A DNA stretch of 63,180 bases from DASQFY01 sp036397815. GTDB taxonomy: Bacteria; Chloroflexota; Limnocylindria; QHBO01. The notes beneath the pieces are model-generated. The model made no database searches, was not told the origin of the DNA, and worked only from the letters and a program-made list of their open reading frames with translations. This document shows, one piece after another, positions 8,294 through 16,808 of the stretch; the first letter of the stretch is position 1, and each line of letters opens with the position of its first letter. The position numbers were made by a program, and so were the translations under genes. Where the stretch lies: the NCBI GenBank assembly GCA_036397815.1, contig DASWIE010000059.1, positions 1 through 63,180 of the forward strand, read 5' to 3'.

Positions 8294-8764
8294 ATGACGG
8301 ATTCGCAGCCACGCCGCGTGCTCTTCGTGTGCACCCACAACAGCGCCCGATCCCAGATGGCGGAGGGAATGCTCCGCGCCTGGGCCAGCGATCGGTTCGA
8401 GGCCTACAGCGCCGGCACCGAGGTCAGCACCGTGCGCCCGGAGGCGATCGCCGCGATGGCCGAGATCGGCATCGACATCGGCGGCCACCGCTCGAAATCG
8501 GTCGACGAGTACCTTGGCCAGAAGTTCGAGTGGGTCATCACCGTTTGCGACCAGGCGCGCCAGAACTGCCCGATCTTCCCGGGCGTCGAGCAGACCGGCC
8601 ACTGGTCCGTGCAGGACCCGTCCGAGGCGACTGGAGACGAGGAGCAGCGCCTGGAGGTGTTCCGTCGCGTGCGTGACGACCTGCGCAACCGGATCCATGT
8701 CTTCATCCTGGCCGCGTCCCGCGACGACCTCCCTGCTCCGGAGATCTCCCTCGTCAACGAGTAG
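8294..8764 (+). CDS. arsC: Thioredoxin-coupled arsenate reductase (LMW phosphatase fold)
   Basis: A 156-residue cytosolic enzyme of the low-molecular-weight tyrosine phosphatase fold. The P-loop Cys13-x5-Arg19 (CTHNSARSQMAEG) and two further cysteines, Cys85 and Cys92 (VCDQARQNC), match the three-cysteine relay of thioredoxin-dependent ArsC, which reduces arsenate to arsenite. The ATG at 8294 is chosen over 8273 because TATGCT (8282-8287) ends 6 nt before it, suggesting a leaderless message, and no Shine-Dalgarno is present. It sits between chrA and pstS; arsenate enters cells through phosphate transporters, which makes the position sensible. No arsenite pump is in the window. Confidence 0.85.
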   Translation: MTDSQPRRVLFVCTHNSARSQMAEGMLRAWASDRFEAYSAGTEVSTVRPEAIAAMAEIGIDIGGHRSKSVDEYLGQKFEWVITVCDQARQNCPIFPGVEQTGHWSVQDPSEATGDEEQRLEVFRRVRDDLRNRIHVFILAASRDDLPAPEISLVNE

Positions 8765-8767
8765 GCC

Positions 8768-8810
8768 TTAACGAAGGCTTCACGCATCGCTAAGCGAGGG
8801 TTAAAGCCCT
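8768..8810 (+). promoter_or_regulatory. Candidate PHO box upstream of pstS (four 11-bp repeats)
   Basis: Four related hexamers start exactly 11 bp apart: TTAACG (8768), TTCACG (8779), CTAAGC (8790) and TTAAAG (8801). Direct repeats of TTAACA- or GTTCACC-like units with an 11-bp period are the known binding sites of PhoP/PhoB-type regulators, and a phoB-like gene lies in the same operon. Binding is inferred from this spacing and position. Confidence 0.6.
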
Positions 8811-8880
8811 TCCCGCACGATCGCGAGCGAACGCGTGCCGCTGGTCGCAACCGGGGCCGCTCTCGCATGGAGGAGAACCA

Positions 8881-9960
8881 TTGAGCCACCACATATCCTG
8901 GCTGCGCCCGACCCGCTCGTTCGCAGCCGGCGGATTGTTGTTCCTTGCGGCGTGCACGAGCGCGAGCCCGTCTCCCGGGGGCGGCGGGGCTTCCACGGAA
9001 CCGGACACGACCGGTTCGGTGTTTGTTTCCGGGTCGTCCACGGTGGAGCCGATCTCTCGCAGGAACGCCGAGAACTTCGCGGCCGTGGCTCCCAACGTCG
9101 ACATCTCCGTCGAGGGGCCGGGCACCAGCGACGGCTTCGCCCTCTTCTGCGCCGGCGACAGTGACGTCTCCGATGCTTCCCGCGCGATCAAGCAGGAGGA
9201 GATCGACGAGTGCACGGCCAACGGGATCGAGTTCATCGAGCTGTACGTCGCGATCGACGGTCTGTCGGTGATCACGTCCGTGCACAACGACGCGATCGAC
9301 TGCCTGAGCTTCACCGACCTGTGGGCGCTGCTCGGGCCGGACGCCCGTGGCAACGGCACCAACTGGTCCGATGCTGACGCGCTCGCCCAGGAGACCTTCG
9401 ATGCCGTCGGCGCTGACTTCGGCGAGGTCCACACACCGTACCCGGATGCCCCCATCAGCATCACGGCGCCCGGCGAAGAGTCCGGAACCTTCGACTCGTT
9501 CGTCGAGATCGTGCTCGACCGGGTCGGCGCGGCACTCGAGATGGACGATGTCACGACGACGGCGAACTACCAGTCGTCGGGCGACGACAACGTCATCATC
9601 CAGGGCGTAGCTGGCTCTGAGGACTCCCCCGACACCCTGGGGTGGGTCGGCTTCGCCTACGTCGAGCAGAACCTGGACGTGATCAAGCCTCTTGCCGTGG
9701 ATGGTGGCGAGGGTTGTGTCGAGCCGACCATCGAGACCATCGCCTCCGGCGAGTACCCGATCGCCCGACCGCTCTTCGTGTACGTGAACGCGCAGACCGC
9801 CGAGGACAACGCGGCCCTGACGGCCTTCATCGACTTCTACCTTTCGGATGAGGGTCGCGCCTCGGTCGCCGAGGTCGGCTACGTGGACATCCCGGACGAG
9901 GACTGGCAGGTCACGGTCGAGACATGGGAGAGCCGGACGACCGGCACCCAGGCCGAATAG
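8881..9960 (+). CDS. pstS: Phosphate ABC transporter substrate-binding lipoprotein PstS
   Basis: Lipoprotein of 359 residues that captures inorganic phosphate outside the membrane and delivers it to PstCA. The signal ends in LAAC (Cys25). Phosphate-binding loops typical of PstS are visible: SGSSTVEPIS, GPGTSDGF, DASRAIK and GEESGTFDSF. The TTG start at 8881 is secure because GGAGGAG lies 5 nt upstream. It is the first gene of pstSCAB-phoU-phoB-phoR, and the 11-bp repeats in front of it suggest induction on phosphate starvation. Confidence 0.93.
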   Translation: MSHHISWLRPTRSFAAGGLLFLAACTSASPSPGGGGASTEPDTTGSVFVSGSSTVEPISRRNAENFAAVAPNVDISVEGPGTSDGFALFCAGDSDVSDASRAIKQEEIDECTANGIEFIELYVAIDGLSVITSVHNDAIDCLSFTDLWALLGPDARGNGTNWSDADALAQETFDAVGADFGEVHTPYPDAPISITAPGEESGTFDSFVEIVLDRVGAALEMDDVTTTANYQSSGDDNVIIQGVAGSEDSPDTLGWVGFAYVEQNLDVIKPLAVDGGEGCVEPTIETIASGEYPIARPLFVYVNAQTAEDNAALTAFIDFYLSDEGRASVAEVGYVDIPDEDWQVTVETWESRTTGTQAE

Positions 9961-10064
9961 CCTCCGCTGCCATGGGGCCGGGTCGGGCGGCGCGGCTGCT
10001 CAAACCCGGCCTCATCACGCCTTGTCTTCCTCTCGAGTCGCCTGACCGATAGAGTGTGAGTCCG

Positions 10065-11006
10065 ATGGCGTCAACTGCCGCCCCGCACAAGCTGAGCGCA
10101 GACGATCTCCGCGGCGATCGCGGGCGGAGGCGCACCGAAGCCTTGATGCGCCTCCTATTCCTGGGCGCGGCCACGCTGTCGGTCGTCATCACCGCGCTCA
10201 TCATTTTGGCAATCGTCGGCGAGGCGTGGAACTTCATCAGCCAGGTGGACCTGGCCGCGCTCTGGTCCGGTGGCTGGTTCCCGCGCCGCGGCATGTTCGA
10301 CATCCCAACCATTCTGGCGGGCACGCTGGTGGTCGCCGGTATCGGCATGCTCGTTGCCGTTCCACTGGGGCTGGGCGCGGCGATCTACCTGGCCGAGTAC
10401 GCGAGCCGGCGGGCCCGAGCCCTCCTCAAGCCGATCCTCGAGGTGCTGGCCGCGGTCCCGAGCATCGTGCTTGGCTATTTCGCCCTGCAGTGGATCAGCC
10501 CCAACATCATGCAGACCGTCTGCCTTGGCGGCAGCGCCGTCTTCAATATGGGCGCCGCGGGGCTGGCGGTGGGCGTCCTGGTGACGCCGCTCATCGCCTC
10601 GGTCGCCGAGGACGCGATGTACGCCGTCCCAGGATCGCTGCGCGAGGCCTCGTACGGCCTGGGCGCGCGAAAGCGGACGACCAGCCTCCGTATCGTGGTC
10701 CCAGCGGCGGTCTCCGGGATCGTCGCGGCCCTGATCATTGGGTTCAGCCGGGCCATCGGCGAGACGATGATCGTCGCCATCGCGGCCGGCGGCACCGGGG
10801 GCTCGCTCTTCAGCCTTGACCCCTGCGGTCAAGGCCAGACGATGACCGCGGCGATGACGGCCCTGGCGACCGGTTCCGACCAGGTGCGTGGCTCGGACCT
10901 CGCCTATCCCAGTCTCTTCTTCGTAGGCCTGCTGTTGTTCGCCTCGACACTGGTGCTCAATGTCATCAGCGAGCGCTTCGTGCGCAGCGTGAGGTTGAAG
11001 TACTGA
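10065..11006 (+). CDS. pstC: Phosphate ABC transporter permease PstC
   Basis: Inner-membrane permease of 313 residues with six membrane segments. The ABC-permease signature is seen at ALLKPILEVLAAVPSIVLGY and the EAA loop at LREASYGLGARKRTTSLRIV. Together with PstA it forms the channel for phosphate. A GTG three codons earlier (10056) is an alternative start. Its stop TGA overlaps the pstA ATG by one base. The roughly 100-nt gap after pstS is longer than elsewhere in the operon and may allow a higher level of pstS transcript. Confidence 0.92.
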   Translation: MASTAAPHKLSADDLRGDRGRRRTEALMRLLFLGAATLSVVITALIILAIVGEAWNFISQVDLAALWSGGWFPRRGMFDIPTILAGTLVVAGIGMLVAVPLGLGAAIYLAEYASRRARALLKPILEVLAAVPSIVLGYFALQWISPNIMQTVCLGGSAVFNMGAAGLAVGVLVTPLIASVAEDAMYAVPGSLREASYGLGARKRTTSLRIVVPAAVSGIVAALIIGFSRAIGETMIVAIAAGGTGGSLFSLDPCGQGQTMTAAMTALATGSDQVRGSDLAYPSLFFVGLLLFASTLVLNVISERFVRSVRLKY

Positions 11007-11953
11007 TGACCGATATCACTGCCACGAGCAACGTCTCGGCTGAGATCGTTCGCGCGCGGATCAGCGGCCGCCGGATGGACATCGGGGGGCGGATCTTCGA
11101 GGGCCTCCTCCTACTCGCCCTGGCCCTTTCCCTTGCGGTGCTGCTCACCCTGCTCGTCGACGTGGTGAGCCGCGGGATCGGCGTCTACGCCGAGCGTGGC
11201 ATCGACGTCATCACGGCGCCGCTCTCCAGCGACCCGGCCAAGGCGGGTATCGGCCAGGGACTCTTCGGATCGATCGCCCTCATGCTCATCGTGGCCGCAA
11301 CCGCCTTCCCGATCGGCATCGGCGCGGCCATCTACCTCGAGGAGTACGCGCGTGACACCACCTTCACGCGGTTCGTCACGGCCAACATCCGCAACCTCGC
11401 CGGCGTGCCGTCGATCGTCTACGGCCTCCTGGGCCTTGCCGTCTTCGTGGTGGCGCTCCGCGCCATCACCGGGCCTGAGTCACAGGGTCGCAGCATTCTC
11501 GCCGGTGGGCTGACGCTCGCGATCCTGGTGCTGCCCATCGTGATCATCACCACCTCAGAAGCGCTGCGCGCCGTACCCTCCGGAATTCGCGAGGCGGCCT
11601 ACGGCGTGGGGGCGACACGCTGGCAGACCGTCCGCAGCCACGTGATCCCGTACGCGGCGCCGGGAATCCTGACAGGGACGATCCTCTCGATGGCGCGAGC
11701 GTTCGGCGAGACTGCGCCGCTGATCATGGTCGGGGGGGCGGTGAGCTTCCTGAACACCGGCGATCGCGGACTGGTGGAGACTCTCCAGGGCAAGTACACG
11801 ACGGTGCCGACCTCGATCTTTCAGTGGGTCCAGGAGCCGCGGCGCGAATTCATCGAGCTGAGCGCGGCCGGCATCATCGCCCTGCTCGTCACGATCTTGC
11901 TCGTCAATGGCCTGGCCATCATCCTGAGAAACCGATATGCCCGAAAGTGGTGA
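11006..11953 (+). CDS. pstA: Phosphate ABC transporter permease PstA
   Basis: Second membrane permease of the phosphate importer, 315 residues. It shows the same architecture as PstC: a first helix (LLLLALALSLAVLLTLLVDVV), a central NIRNLAGVPSIVYGLLGL segment, the coupling loop IREAAYGVGATRWQTV, and a C-terminal helix ending in NRYARKW. It starts within the pstC stop codon and its 3' end overlaps pstB by 17 bp, so translation is probably coupled along the operon. Confidence 0.92.
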   Translation: MTDITATSNVSAEIVRARISGRRMDIGGRIFEGLLLLALALSLAVLLTLLVDVVSRGIGVYAERGIDVITAPLSSDPAKAGIGQGLFGSIALMLIVAATAFPIGIGAAIYLEEYARDTTFTRFVTANIRNLAGVPSIVYGLLGLAVFVVALRAITGPESQGRSILAGGLTLAILVLPIVIITTSEALRAVPSGIREAAYGVGATRWQTVRSHVIPYAAPGILTGTILSMARAFGETAPLIMVGGAVSFLNTGDRGLVETLQGKYTTVPTSIFQWVQEPRREFIELSAAGIIALLVTILLVNGLAIILRNRYARKW

Positions 11954-12878
11954 GGATGTGTCCGTGAGGACCAAAGAGGAGATCGCGCCTAGTGGCGAGA
12001 CGCTCGTGCACGAAGCGCCCAGAATACGGCTGATGACCGACCAGGCCGTCGACGAGGCGGAGCAGTTCGCTCCGGGGGCCAGCGAGCAGAGCGTGGCCAT
12101 GCCCATCGAGGACGGCAAGGTCGTCTTCGAGCTGCAGTCACTCTCCTGCTACTACGGCTCATTCCGCGCCGTGAAGGAGATCAGCCTGCGGGTGCCGCAT
12201 AACCAGATCACCGCCGTCATCGGTCCTTCCGGATGCGGCAAGAGCACGCTGCTGCGCAGCTTCAACCGGATGAACGACCTTATCGACGGCGCCAGGATCA
12301 CCGGCCAGATCCTGTACCACGGCGTCGACCTGTATGCCGACGGAGTCGATCCGGTCGAGGTGCGGCGGCGGATCGGGATGGTCTTCCAGAAGCCGAACCC
12401 GTTCCCCAAGTCGATCTACGACAACGTCGCCTTCGGACCCCGGGTCGCCGGATTCCGCGGCAGGATGGGTGAACTGGTCGAGGAGTCGCTGCGGCGCGCC
12501 GCACTCTGGGATGAGGTCAAGGACAAGCTGAAGAGCCCGGGTACCGAGCTGTCGGGTGGGCAGCAGCAGCGGCTCTGCATCGCGCGGGCCATCGCCGTGG
12601 AGCCGGATGTGATCCTGATGGACGAGCCCTGCAGCTCCCTGGATCCGATCGCGACCCTCAAGATCGAGGAGCTCATGCACGAGCTCAAGCAGAACTACAC
12701 GATCGTCATCGTGACCCACAACATGCAGCAGGCCGCCCGCGCCAGCGACCTCACCGCCTTCCTGACGATGGGGCCCGACCGCGCCGGCTACCTGGTCGAG
12801 ATGGCGCCCACGCAGAAGCTCTTCACCTCGCCAGACAACCGCCTGACCGAGGACTACATCACTGGACGCTTCGGCTGA
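11937..12878 (+). CDS. pstB: Phosphate ABC transporter ATPase PstB
   Basis: ATPase that powers PstCA, 313 residues. Walker A GPSGCGKST is near residue 96, the Q-loop is MVFQKPNPFPKSI, the signature is LSGGQQQRLCIARA, Walker B is VILMDEP and the switch histidine is in VTHNMQQA. The chain is about 55 residues longer at the N-terminus than usual, with an acidic, low-complexity lead before VVFELQSLSCYYG. Starts nearer the conserved core exist (for example ATG at 12102), so part of this may not be translated. PstB is also known to contact the PhoR/PhoU signalling complex. Confidence 0.9.
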   Translation: MPESGEDVSVRTKEEIAPSGETLVHEAPRIRLMTDQAVDEAEQFAPGASEQSVAMPIEDGKVVFELQSLSCYYGSFRAVKEISLRVPHNQITAVIGPSGCGKSTLLRSFNRMNDLIDGARITGQILYHGVDLYADGVDPVEVRRRIGMVFQKPNPFPKSIYDNVAFGPRVAGFRGRMGELVEESLRRAALWDEVKDKLKSPGTELSGGQQQRLCIARAIAVEPDVILMDEPCSSLDPIATLKIEELMHELKQNYTIVIVTHNMQQAARASDLTAFLTMGPDRAGYLVEMAPTQKLFTSPDNRLTEDYITGRFG

Positions 12879-12895
12879 GCGTGAGGGAGGACCCG

Positions 12896-13588
12896 ATGGA
12901 GAGCGCAACGCACGCCGAAGGACCGCAGTACAGCGTGCGGCGCACCTTCGAGGAGGCGCTCGACGCGACCAAGGACGACGTCCTGCGCCTGGGCGCCATG
13001 GTCGAGCACGCGCTCGAGCGCGCCGGGCGGGCACTGGTGGATCGGGACGTTGAGCTCGCCGACCAGGTTCGCTGGGACGACGCCCAGGTCAACGAGCTGC
13101 AACGCTCGATCAACACCGGCATCACCGCCCTGATCGCCACCCAGGGCCCGGTCGCGCGAGACGTCCGCGAGCTGCTTGCGCTCTACCACGCGGCCACGGA
13201 GCTCGAACGGATGGGCGACTACGCGGTCAACATCGCCAAGCTGGCCCAGCAGCTTGCCGCCGAGCCCGAGATCCCGATCCTGCGCCAGATCCCGCAGATG
13301 GAGCAGCTCTGCCGCGAGCAGCTGCGCGCCGCGATGCGCGCCCTGGTCGACGTCAGCGAGGAAGAGGCGCGCGCCGTCTGCGCGCGTGACGACGAGATCG
13401 ATCACCTCTACAACAGCGTCTACGAGGACACGATGTCGCTCATGAGCGTGGCGCCGGACAAGGTGCGCCAGGCAACGCACCTCCTCTTCGCCGCCCACCA
13501 CCTCGAGCGACTCGGCGACCGGGTGACGAACATCGGCGAAGACGTGGTCTACCTCGCCACCGGACGCATCGAAGACCTAAACCCCTAG
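12896..13588 (+). CDS. phoU: Phosphate signalling protein PhoU
   Basis: All-helical protein of 230 residues with the two-repeat PhoU fold (three-helix bundles). Metal-contacting signatures are visible as EMGD-like patterns: TELERMGDYAVNIAKL in the first repeat and HLERLGDRVTNIGEDV in the second. PhoU links the Pst transporter to the sensor kinase and keeps the Pho response off when phosphate is plentiful. The ATG at 12896 is preferred over GTG 12881 because GGAGG is 5 nt upstream. Confidence 0.93.
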   Translation: MESATHAEGPQYSVRRTFEEALDATKDDVLRLGAMVEHALERAGRALVDRDVELADQVRWDDAQVNELQRSINTGITALIATQGPVARDVRELLALYHAATELERMGDYAVNIAKLAQQLAAEPEIPILRQIPQMEQLCREQLRAAMRALVDVSEEEARAVCARDDEIDHLYNSVYEDTMSLMSVAPDKVRQATHLLFAAHHLERLGDRVTNIGEDVVYLATGRIEDLNP

Positions 13589-13596
13589 GGGGCCAG

Positions 13597-14301
13597 ATGC
13601 GCAGAAGGATCCTGGTCGTCGAGGACGACCGCACGCTGCGCCAGGCGCTCAGCTTCAACCTCACCCGCGAGGGCTTCGAAGTAACGAGCGCGCCCGATGG
13701 CGAGGCGGCTCTGGTGGCGGCGCGCGGCCAGCGGCTCGACCTCATCCTGCTCGACCTGATGCTGCCCGCCATGAGCGGGCTCGAAGTGCTGCGCGTCCTG
13801 CGTCGCGAGGGGGTGGCTACGCCGGTGATCATCCTTTCCGCCAAGGGCGACGAGATCGACCGGGTGGTTGGCCTCAAGGTGGGAGCCGATGACTACGTCA
13901 CCAAGCCCTTCAGCCGCCCCGAGCTGCTGGCCCGGATCGAGGCGGTGCTGCGCCGAGGCCGTCGCGAGTCGACCGATTCGGCCGAGGCGCCCGGCGAGCG
14001 GCTGGAGCTCGGGCCGGTGGTGGTGGACGTGGCGCACCGCGAGGTGATCATCGACGGCGACCCGGTGCACGTCACCACCAAGGAGTTCGACCTGCTCGCC
14101 TTCATGGCCGGCAATCCGGGCCGCATCTTCACCCGCGATCAGCTGCTCGCCCGAATCTGGGGCTACGACTACGCCGGCGACAGCCGCACTGTGGACGTGC
14201 ACCTGAGCTGGCTGCGCAGCAAGCTGCGGCGCGCCGACGGCCACAACTGGTTCCGCACCGTTCGGGGCGTGGGGTACGCGTTCTCGCCGCCCGCATCCTG
14301 A
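13597..14301 (+). CDS. phoB: PhoB/PhoP-type response regulator
   Basis: OmpR/PhoB-family regulator of 234 residues. The receiver domain has the acidic pocket Glu9/Asp10/Asp11, phospho-acceptor Asp53 (LILLDLMLP), and the conserved Lys in YVTKPFSR. The C-terminal winged helix includes VTTKEFDLLAFMAGNPGR and the recognition region RTVDVHLSWLRSKL, ending FRTVRGVGYAF. It is expected to bind the 11-bp repeats before pstS. It starts 8 bp after phoU, and its last base is shared with the phoR start codon (TGATG). Confidence 0.9.
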   Translation: MRRRILVVEDDRTLRQALSFNLTREGFEVTSAPDGEAALVAARGQRLDLILLDLMLPAMSGLEVLRVLRREGVATPVIILSAKGDEIDRVVGLKVGADDYVTKPFSRPELLARIEAVLRRGRRESTDSAEAPGERLELGPVVVDVAHREVIIDGDPVHVTTKEFDLLAFMAGNPGRIFTRDQLLARIWGYDYAGDSRTVDVHLSWLRSKLRRADGHNWFRTVRGVGYAFSPPAS

Positions 14302-15413
14302 TGGACCGGCCGGGCTCCCCGCCACGCCGCGCCGCGACGCGCCTCGCCACCGATGCCGCTTTCGAGGCGCTGCTGGAGCGCAGTGGCGGCGACCCCATCC
14401 TGCTGCTCGTCGACGAACGGCTGCGGATCGTGCGCGCCGGCCCGCAGGCGGCGGCGCTTGCCGGCCGTGGAGGGTCGGACCTGCGCGACATGAGCCTGAT
14501 CGCCGCCTTCGGCTCAGCCGCCCTCGACGGAGTGGCCCGCTCGGCGGCAGCGGCGGGCGAGCCGGTGGTCGGCGAGGCGCAGCTGGGCCATCTCGGCAGC
14601 CGCACCTTCCAGGTCGACGCGGTGCCGGTCGCCGGCCAGGGCTTCGTGCTCGCCCTGCACGACATCACGGCCCTGCGGCGGATCGAACGCGTACGGCGCG
14701 ACTTCGTGGCCAACATCAGCCACGAGCTGCGGAACCCACTCACCTCGATCAAGCTGCTGGCCGAGACGCTCTCATCGGGGGCGGCTGACGACGACAAGGC
14801 CACCGCCCGCGAGTTCGCCCTGCAGATCGAGCGCGAGGTTGATCACCTGGCCCAGCTGGTCGACGAGCTGCTCGACCTGAGCATCATCGAGTCGGGCGAA
14901 GTGCGCCTGACGATCGAGGCGCTGGCGCCGGACGAGATCGTGTCGGGCGTGGCTGAGCGGATCGGCCCGGTCGCGGAACGCAGCGAGATCAGCGTGCGCG
15001 CGGTTCCGGGCGAGCCTCCGGGATCGCACGCACGGGCGGCGGCCGATCCGGGCCGGCTGGGACAGGCGCTGCTGAACCTCGCGCACAACGCGGTGAAGTA
15101 CTCCCGCCCGGGCGGCGAGGTGCGGATCGGCTGGTCCGAGGCGGGTGAGTCTGGCGAGCGGGTCAGGTTCTTCGTGGCCGACGACGGGATCGGGATCCCG
15201 GCCTCGCACCAGGGACGAATCTTCGAGCGCTTCTACAAGGTGGACCGCTCGCGCGCCCGCGACGAGGCGGTGGAGGGTCGGCCCTCGGGCAGCGCCGGGC
15301 TGGGGCTGGCCATCGTGCGTCACATCGCCGAGGCACATGGCGGCAGCGTGGGGATGGAGAGCACGGAGGGCGTCGGCTCCACCTTCTGGATCGAGGTCCC
15401 GCGCGCGGCGTGA
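14301..15413 (+). CDS. phoR: PhoR-type sensor histidine kinase, no membrane segment
   Basis: Histidine kinase of 370 residues. Order: a PAS-like domain (about 20-125), HisKA with His141 in FVANISHELRNPLTS, then the ATPase domain with N box LNLAHNAVKYS, G1 FVADDGIGIP and G2 GSAGLGLAIV. Unlike E. coli PhoR, no hydrophobic N-terminal helix is visible: the first 60 residues are charged. The kinase is therefore probably cytosolic and takes its signal from PhoU/PstB and/or a ligand of the PAS domain. It is the last gene of the pst-pho operon. Confidence 0.88.
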   Translation: MDRPGSPPRRAATRLATDAAFEALLERSGGDPILLLVDERLRIVRAGPQAAALAGRGGSDLRDMSLIAAFGSAALDGVARSAAAAGEPVVGEAQLGHLGSRTFQVDAVPVAGQGFVLALHDITALRRIERVRRDFVANISHELRNPLTSIKLLAETLSSGAADDDKATAREFALQIEREVDHLAQLVDELLDLSIIESGEVRLTIEALAPDEIVSGVAERIGPVAERSEISVRAVPGEPPGSHARAAADPGRLGQALLNLAHNAVKYSRPGGEVRIGWSEAGESGERVRFFVADDGIGIPASHQGRIFERFYKVDRSRARDEAVEGRPSGSAGLGLAIVRHIAEAHGGSVGMESTEGVGSTFWIEVPRAA

Positions 15414-15476
15414 CGCCCCGACACCGGGCGCGTCGATGGTTGCGATGTCAATGAGCTTCTGCGACCATGCCATCGG

Positions 15477-15935
15477 ATGAGCGCGAGCCCCACGATCCCC
15501 AGCCCACGCGACCCACGCCTGAAGGCGTGGCGCACCTTCCTGTATGCCCACGCGCAGGTTCGCCGCCAGCTCGAGCGGGAGCTTCAGGCCGAGCAGGCGA
15601 TGGGCCTGGGCGAGTACGAGGTCCTGCTGACCCTGGCCTACAGCGACGCGCGACGGATGCGAATGAGCGATCTGGCCGATCGGCTGGCGCTCTCCCGCTC
15701 GGGCGCGACGCGGCTGGTCGACCGGCTCGAGGCCGATGAGCTGGTCGAGCGCGTCTCATGCGAGACCGATCGGCGTGGCCAGTGGGCGCATCTCACCCGG
15801 GCCGGCCTCGATCGGCTGCGAACCGCATCGCCAACCCACCTGCGCGGGATCGGTGAGCACTTCCTGGATCGGATCCCGGCCACCGAGCTCCAGGCGCTGC
15901 GCACGACACTCGACCGGGTGCTGATCGAGCCCTAA
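15477..15935 (+). CDS. MarR-family transcriptional regulator
   Basis: A 152-residue winged-helix repressor of the MarR type. Dimerisation helices flank a DNA-binding core seen as MRMSDLADRLALSRSGATRLVDRLEADELVER, followed by the wing CETDRRGQWAHLTRAG. Such proteins usually respond to phenolic or oxidative ligands. The target is unknown: the gene stands alone between phoR and the convergent ccmI, and I see no clear palindromic operator in the short upstream gap. Confidence 0.85.
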   Translation: MSASPTIPSPRDPRLKAWRTFLYAHAQVRRQLERELQAEQAMGLGEYEVLLTLAYSDARRMRMSDLADRLALSRSGATRLVDRLEADELVERVSCETDRRGQWAHLTRAGLDRLRTASPTHLRGIGEHFLDRIPATELQALRTTLDRVLIEP

Positions 15936-16808
15936 TCACTCGAGCAGGCCGGTTGCTTCGGCGCGCAGGCTGCGAATCATGGGGGCCCTCGGGTCGTCGG
16001 GGGCCAGCTCCAGGAAGCGATCGAACTGCCGGATCGCTTCGGCGGCATCCTCGTCGGCGCGCAGCGCCAGCAGCCCGCCGAAGAAGGGGACGTCCGGATC
16101 GTCGGGCGCCGCGAAGCCGGCGTAGGCGCCAAGCGCGGCCCTCGCATCGGTCCAGTCACCGGCACCGATGTAGGCGGTGATCAGTCGACGGTAGGCCGAT
16201 GCATTCTCCGGCTCGAGGCCGATGAGCGCCAGCAGCGCCACCGCTCCACGCTGCCGGTCTTCCGCACTGCCGCCGGCCAGGTACGCGTCGGCCAGGGCGG
16301 AGAGCGCCTCAGCGTCGCTCGGATCCGCTGAGATCCGCTCGAGCAGGGCCTGGATCTCGGCCTGGCGCGCCTCCTCCTGCGCGATGGCGTCGGCTAACGC
16401 CTGGTTGATCACCGTCCGCTCCCCCAGCCCGATCGGCTGGGGCAGGGCGAAGCCGACCATCAGCCCCGCCGCCAGGATGCCCCCCACGAGAGCGAGCGGC
16501 CAGCGGCGCGTGCCGGTCGTCGCCCGCGCGGCGGGGCGAACGCCCGCGTCGAGGGCGCTCAGGGTGGCGGCGGCATGCGCCTCCGCCTCGGCGCGCTGCG
16601 CCTCGTAGCCCGCCGCATCGAGCGACCCGGCGCGGTAATCGGCCTCGACGTCGCGCAGCGCCTCGAGCGCCAGGCGGTGTCGGACCGCGTCCGCGTCATC
16701 CTGCTGATCCTCCGGGGCAGTCGCCTCGGCCGTCCGGGTGAGCAGCGGCCAGGCGATCGCGGCCGCCACCGCCCCGCCGATCACCAGCAGGAGCAGCCAC
16801 TCAGTCAT
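15936..16808 (-). CDS. ccmI: Cytochrome c biogenesis TPR protein CcmI
   Basis: A 290-residue membrane-anchored protein. One N-terminal helix (WLLLLVIGGAVAAAIAWPLL) is followed by a heptad-rich region, a second helix (RWPLALVGGILAAGLMVGFAL), and C-terminal TPR-like repeats (ALSALADAYLAGGS, AYRRLITAYIGAGDW, AIRQFDRFLELAPDD). CcmI delivers apocytochrome c to the CcmFH haem lyase. It overlaps ccmH by 8 bp and is the last gene of the ccm operon, convergent with the MarR gene. Confidence 0.85.
   Translation of the reverse strand: MTEWLLLLVIGGAVAAAIAWPLLTRTAEATAPEDQQDDADAVRHRLALEALRDVEADYRAGSLDAAGYEAQRAEAEAHAAATLSALDAGVRPAARATTGTRRWPLALVGGILAAGLMVGFALPQPIGLGERTVINQALADAIAQEEARQAEIQALLERISADPSDAEALSALADAYLAGGSAEDRQRGAVALLALIGLEPENASAYRRLITAYIGAGDWTDARAALGAYAGFAAPDDPDVPFFGGLLALRADEDAAEAIRQFDRFLELAPDDPRAPMIRSLRAEATGLLE

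Noticed and set aside
15414..15476. Terminator after phoR
   Set aside because: GACGCCCC and GGGCGCGTC pair only with a bulge and no U-tract follows; too weak to annotate.
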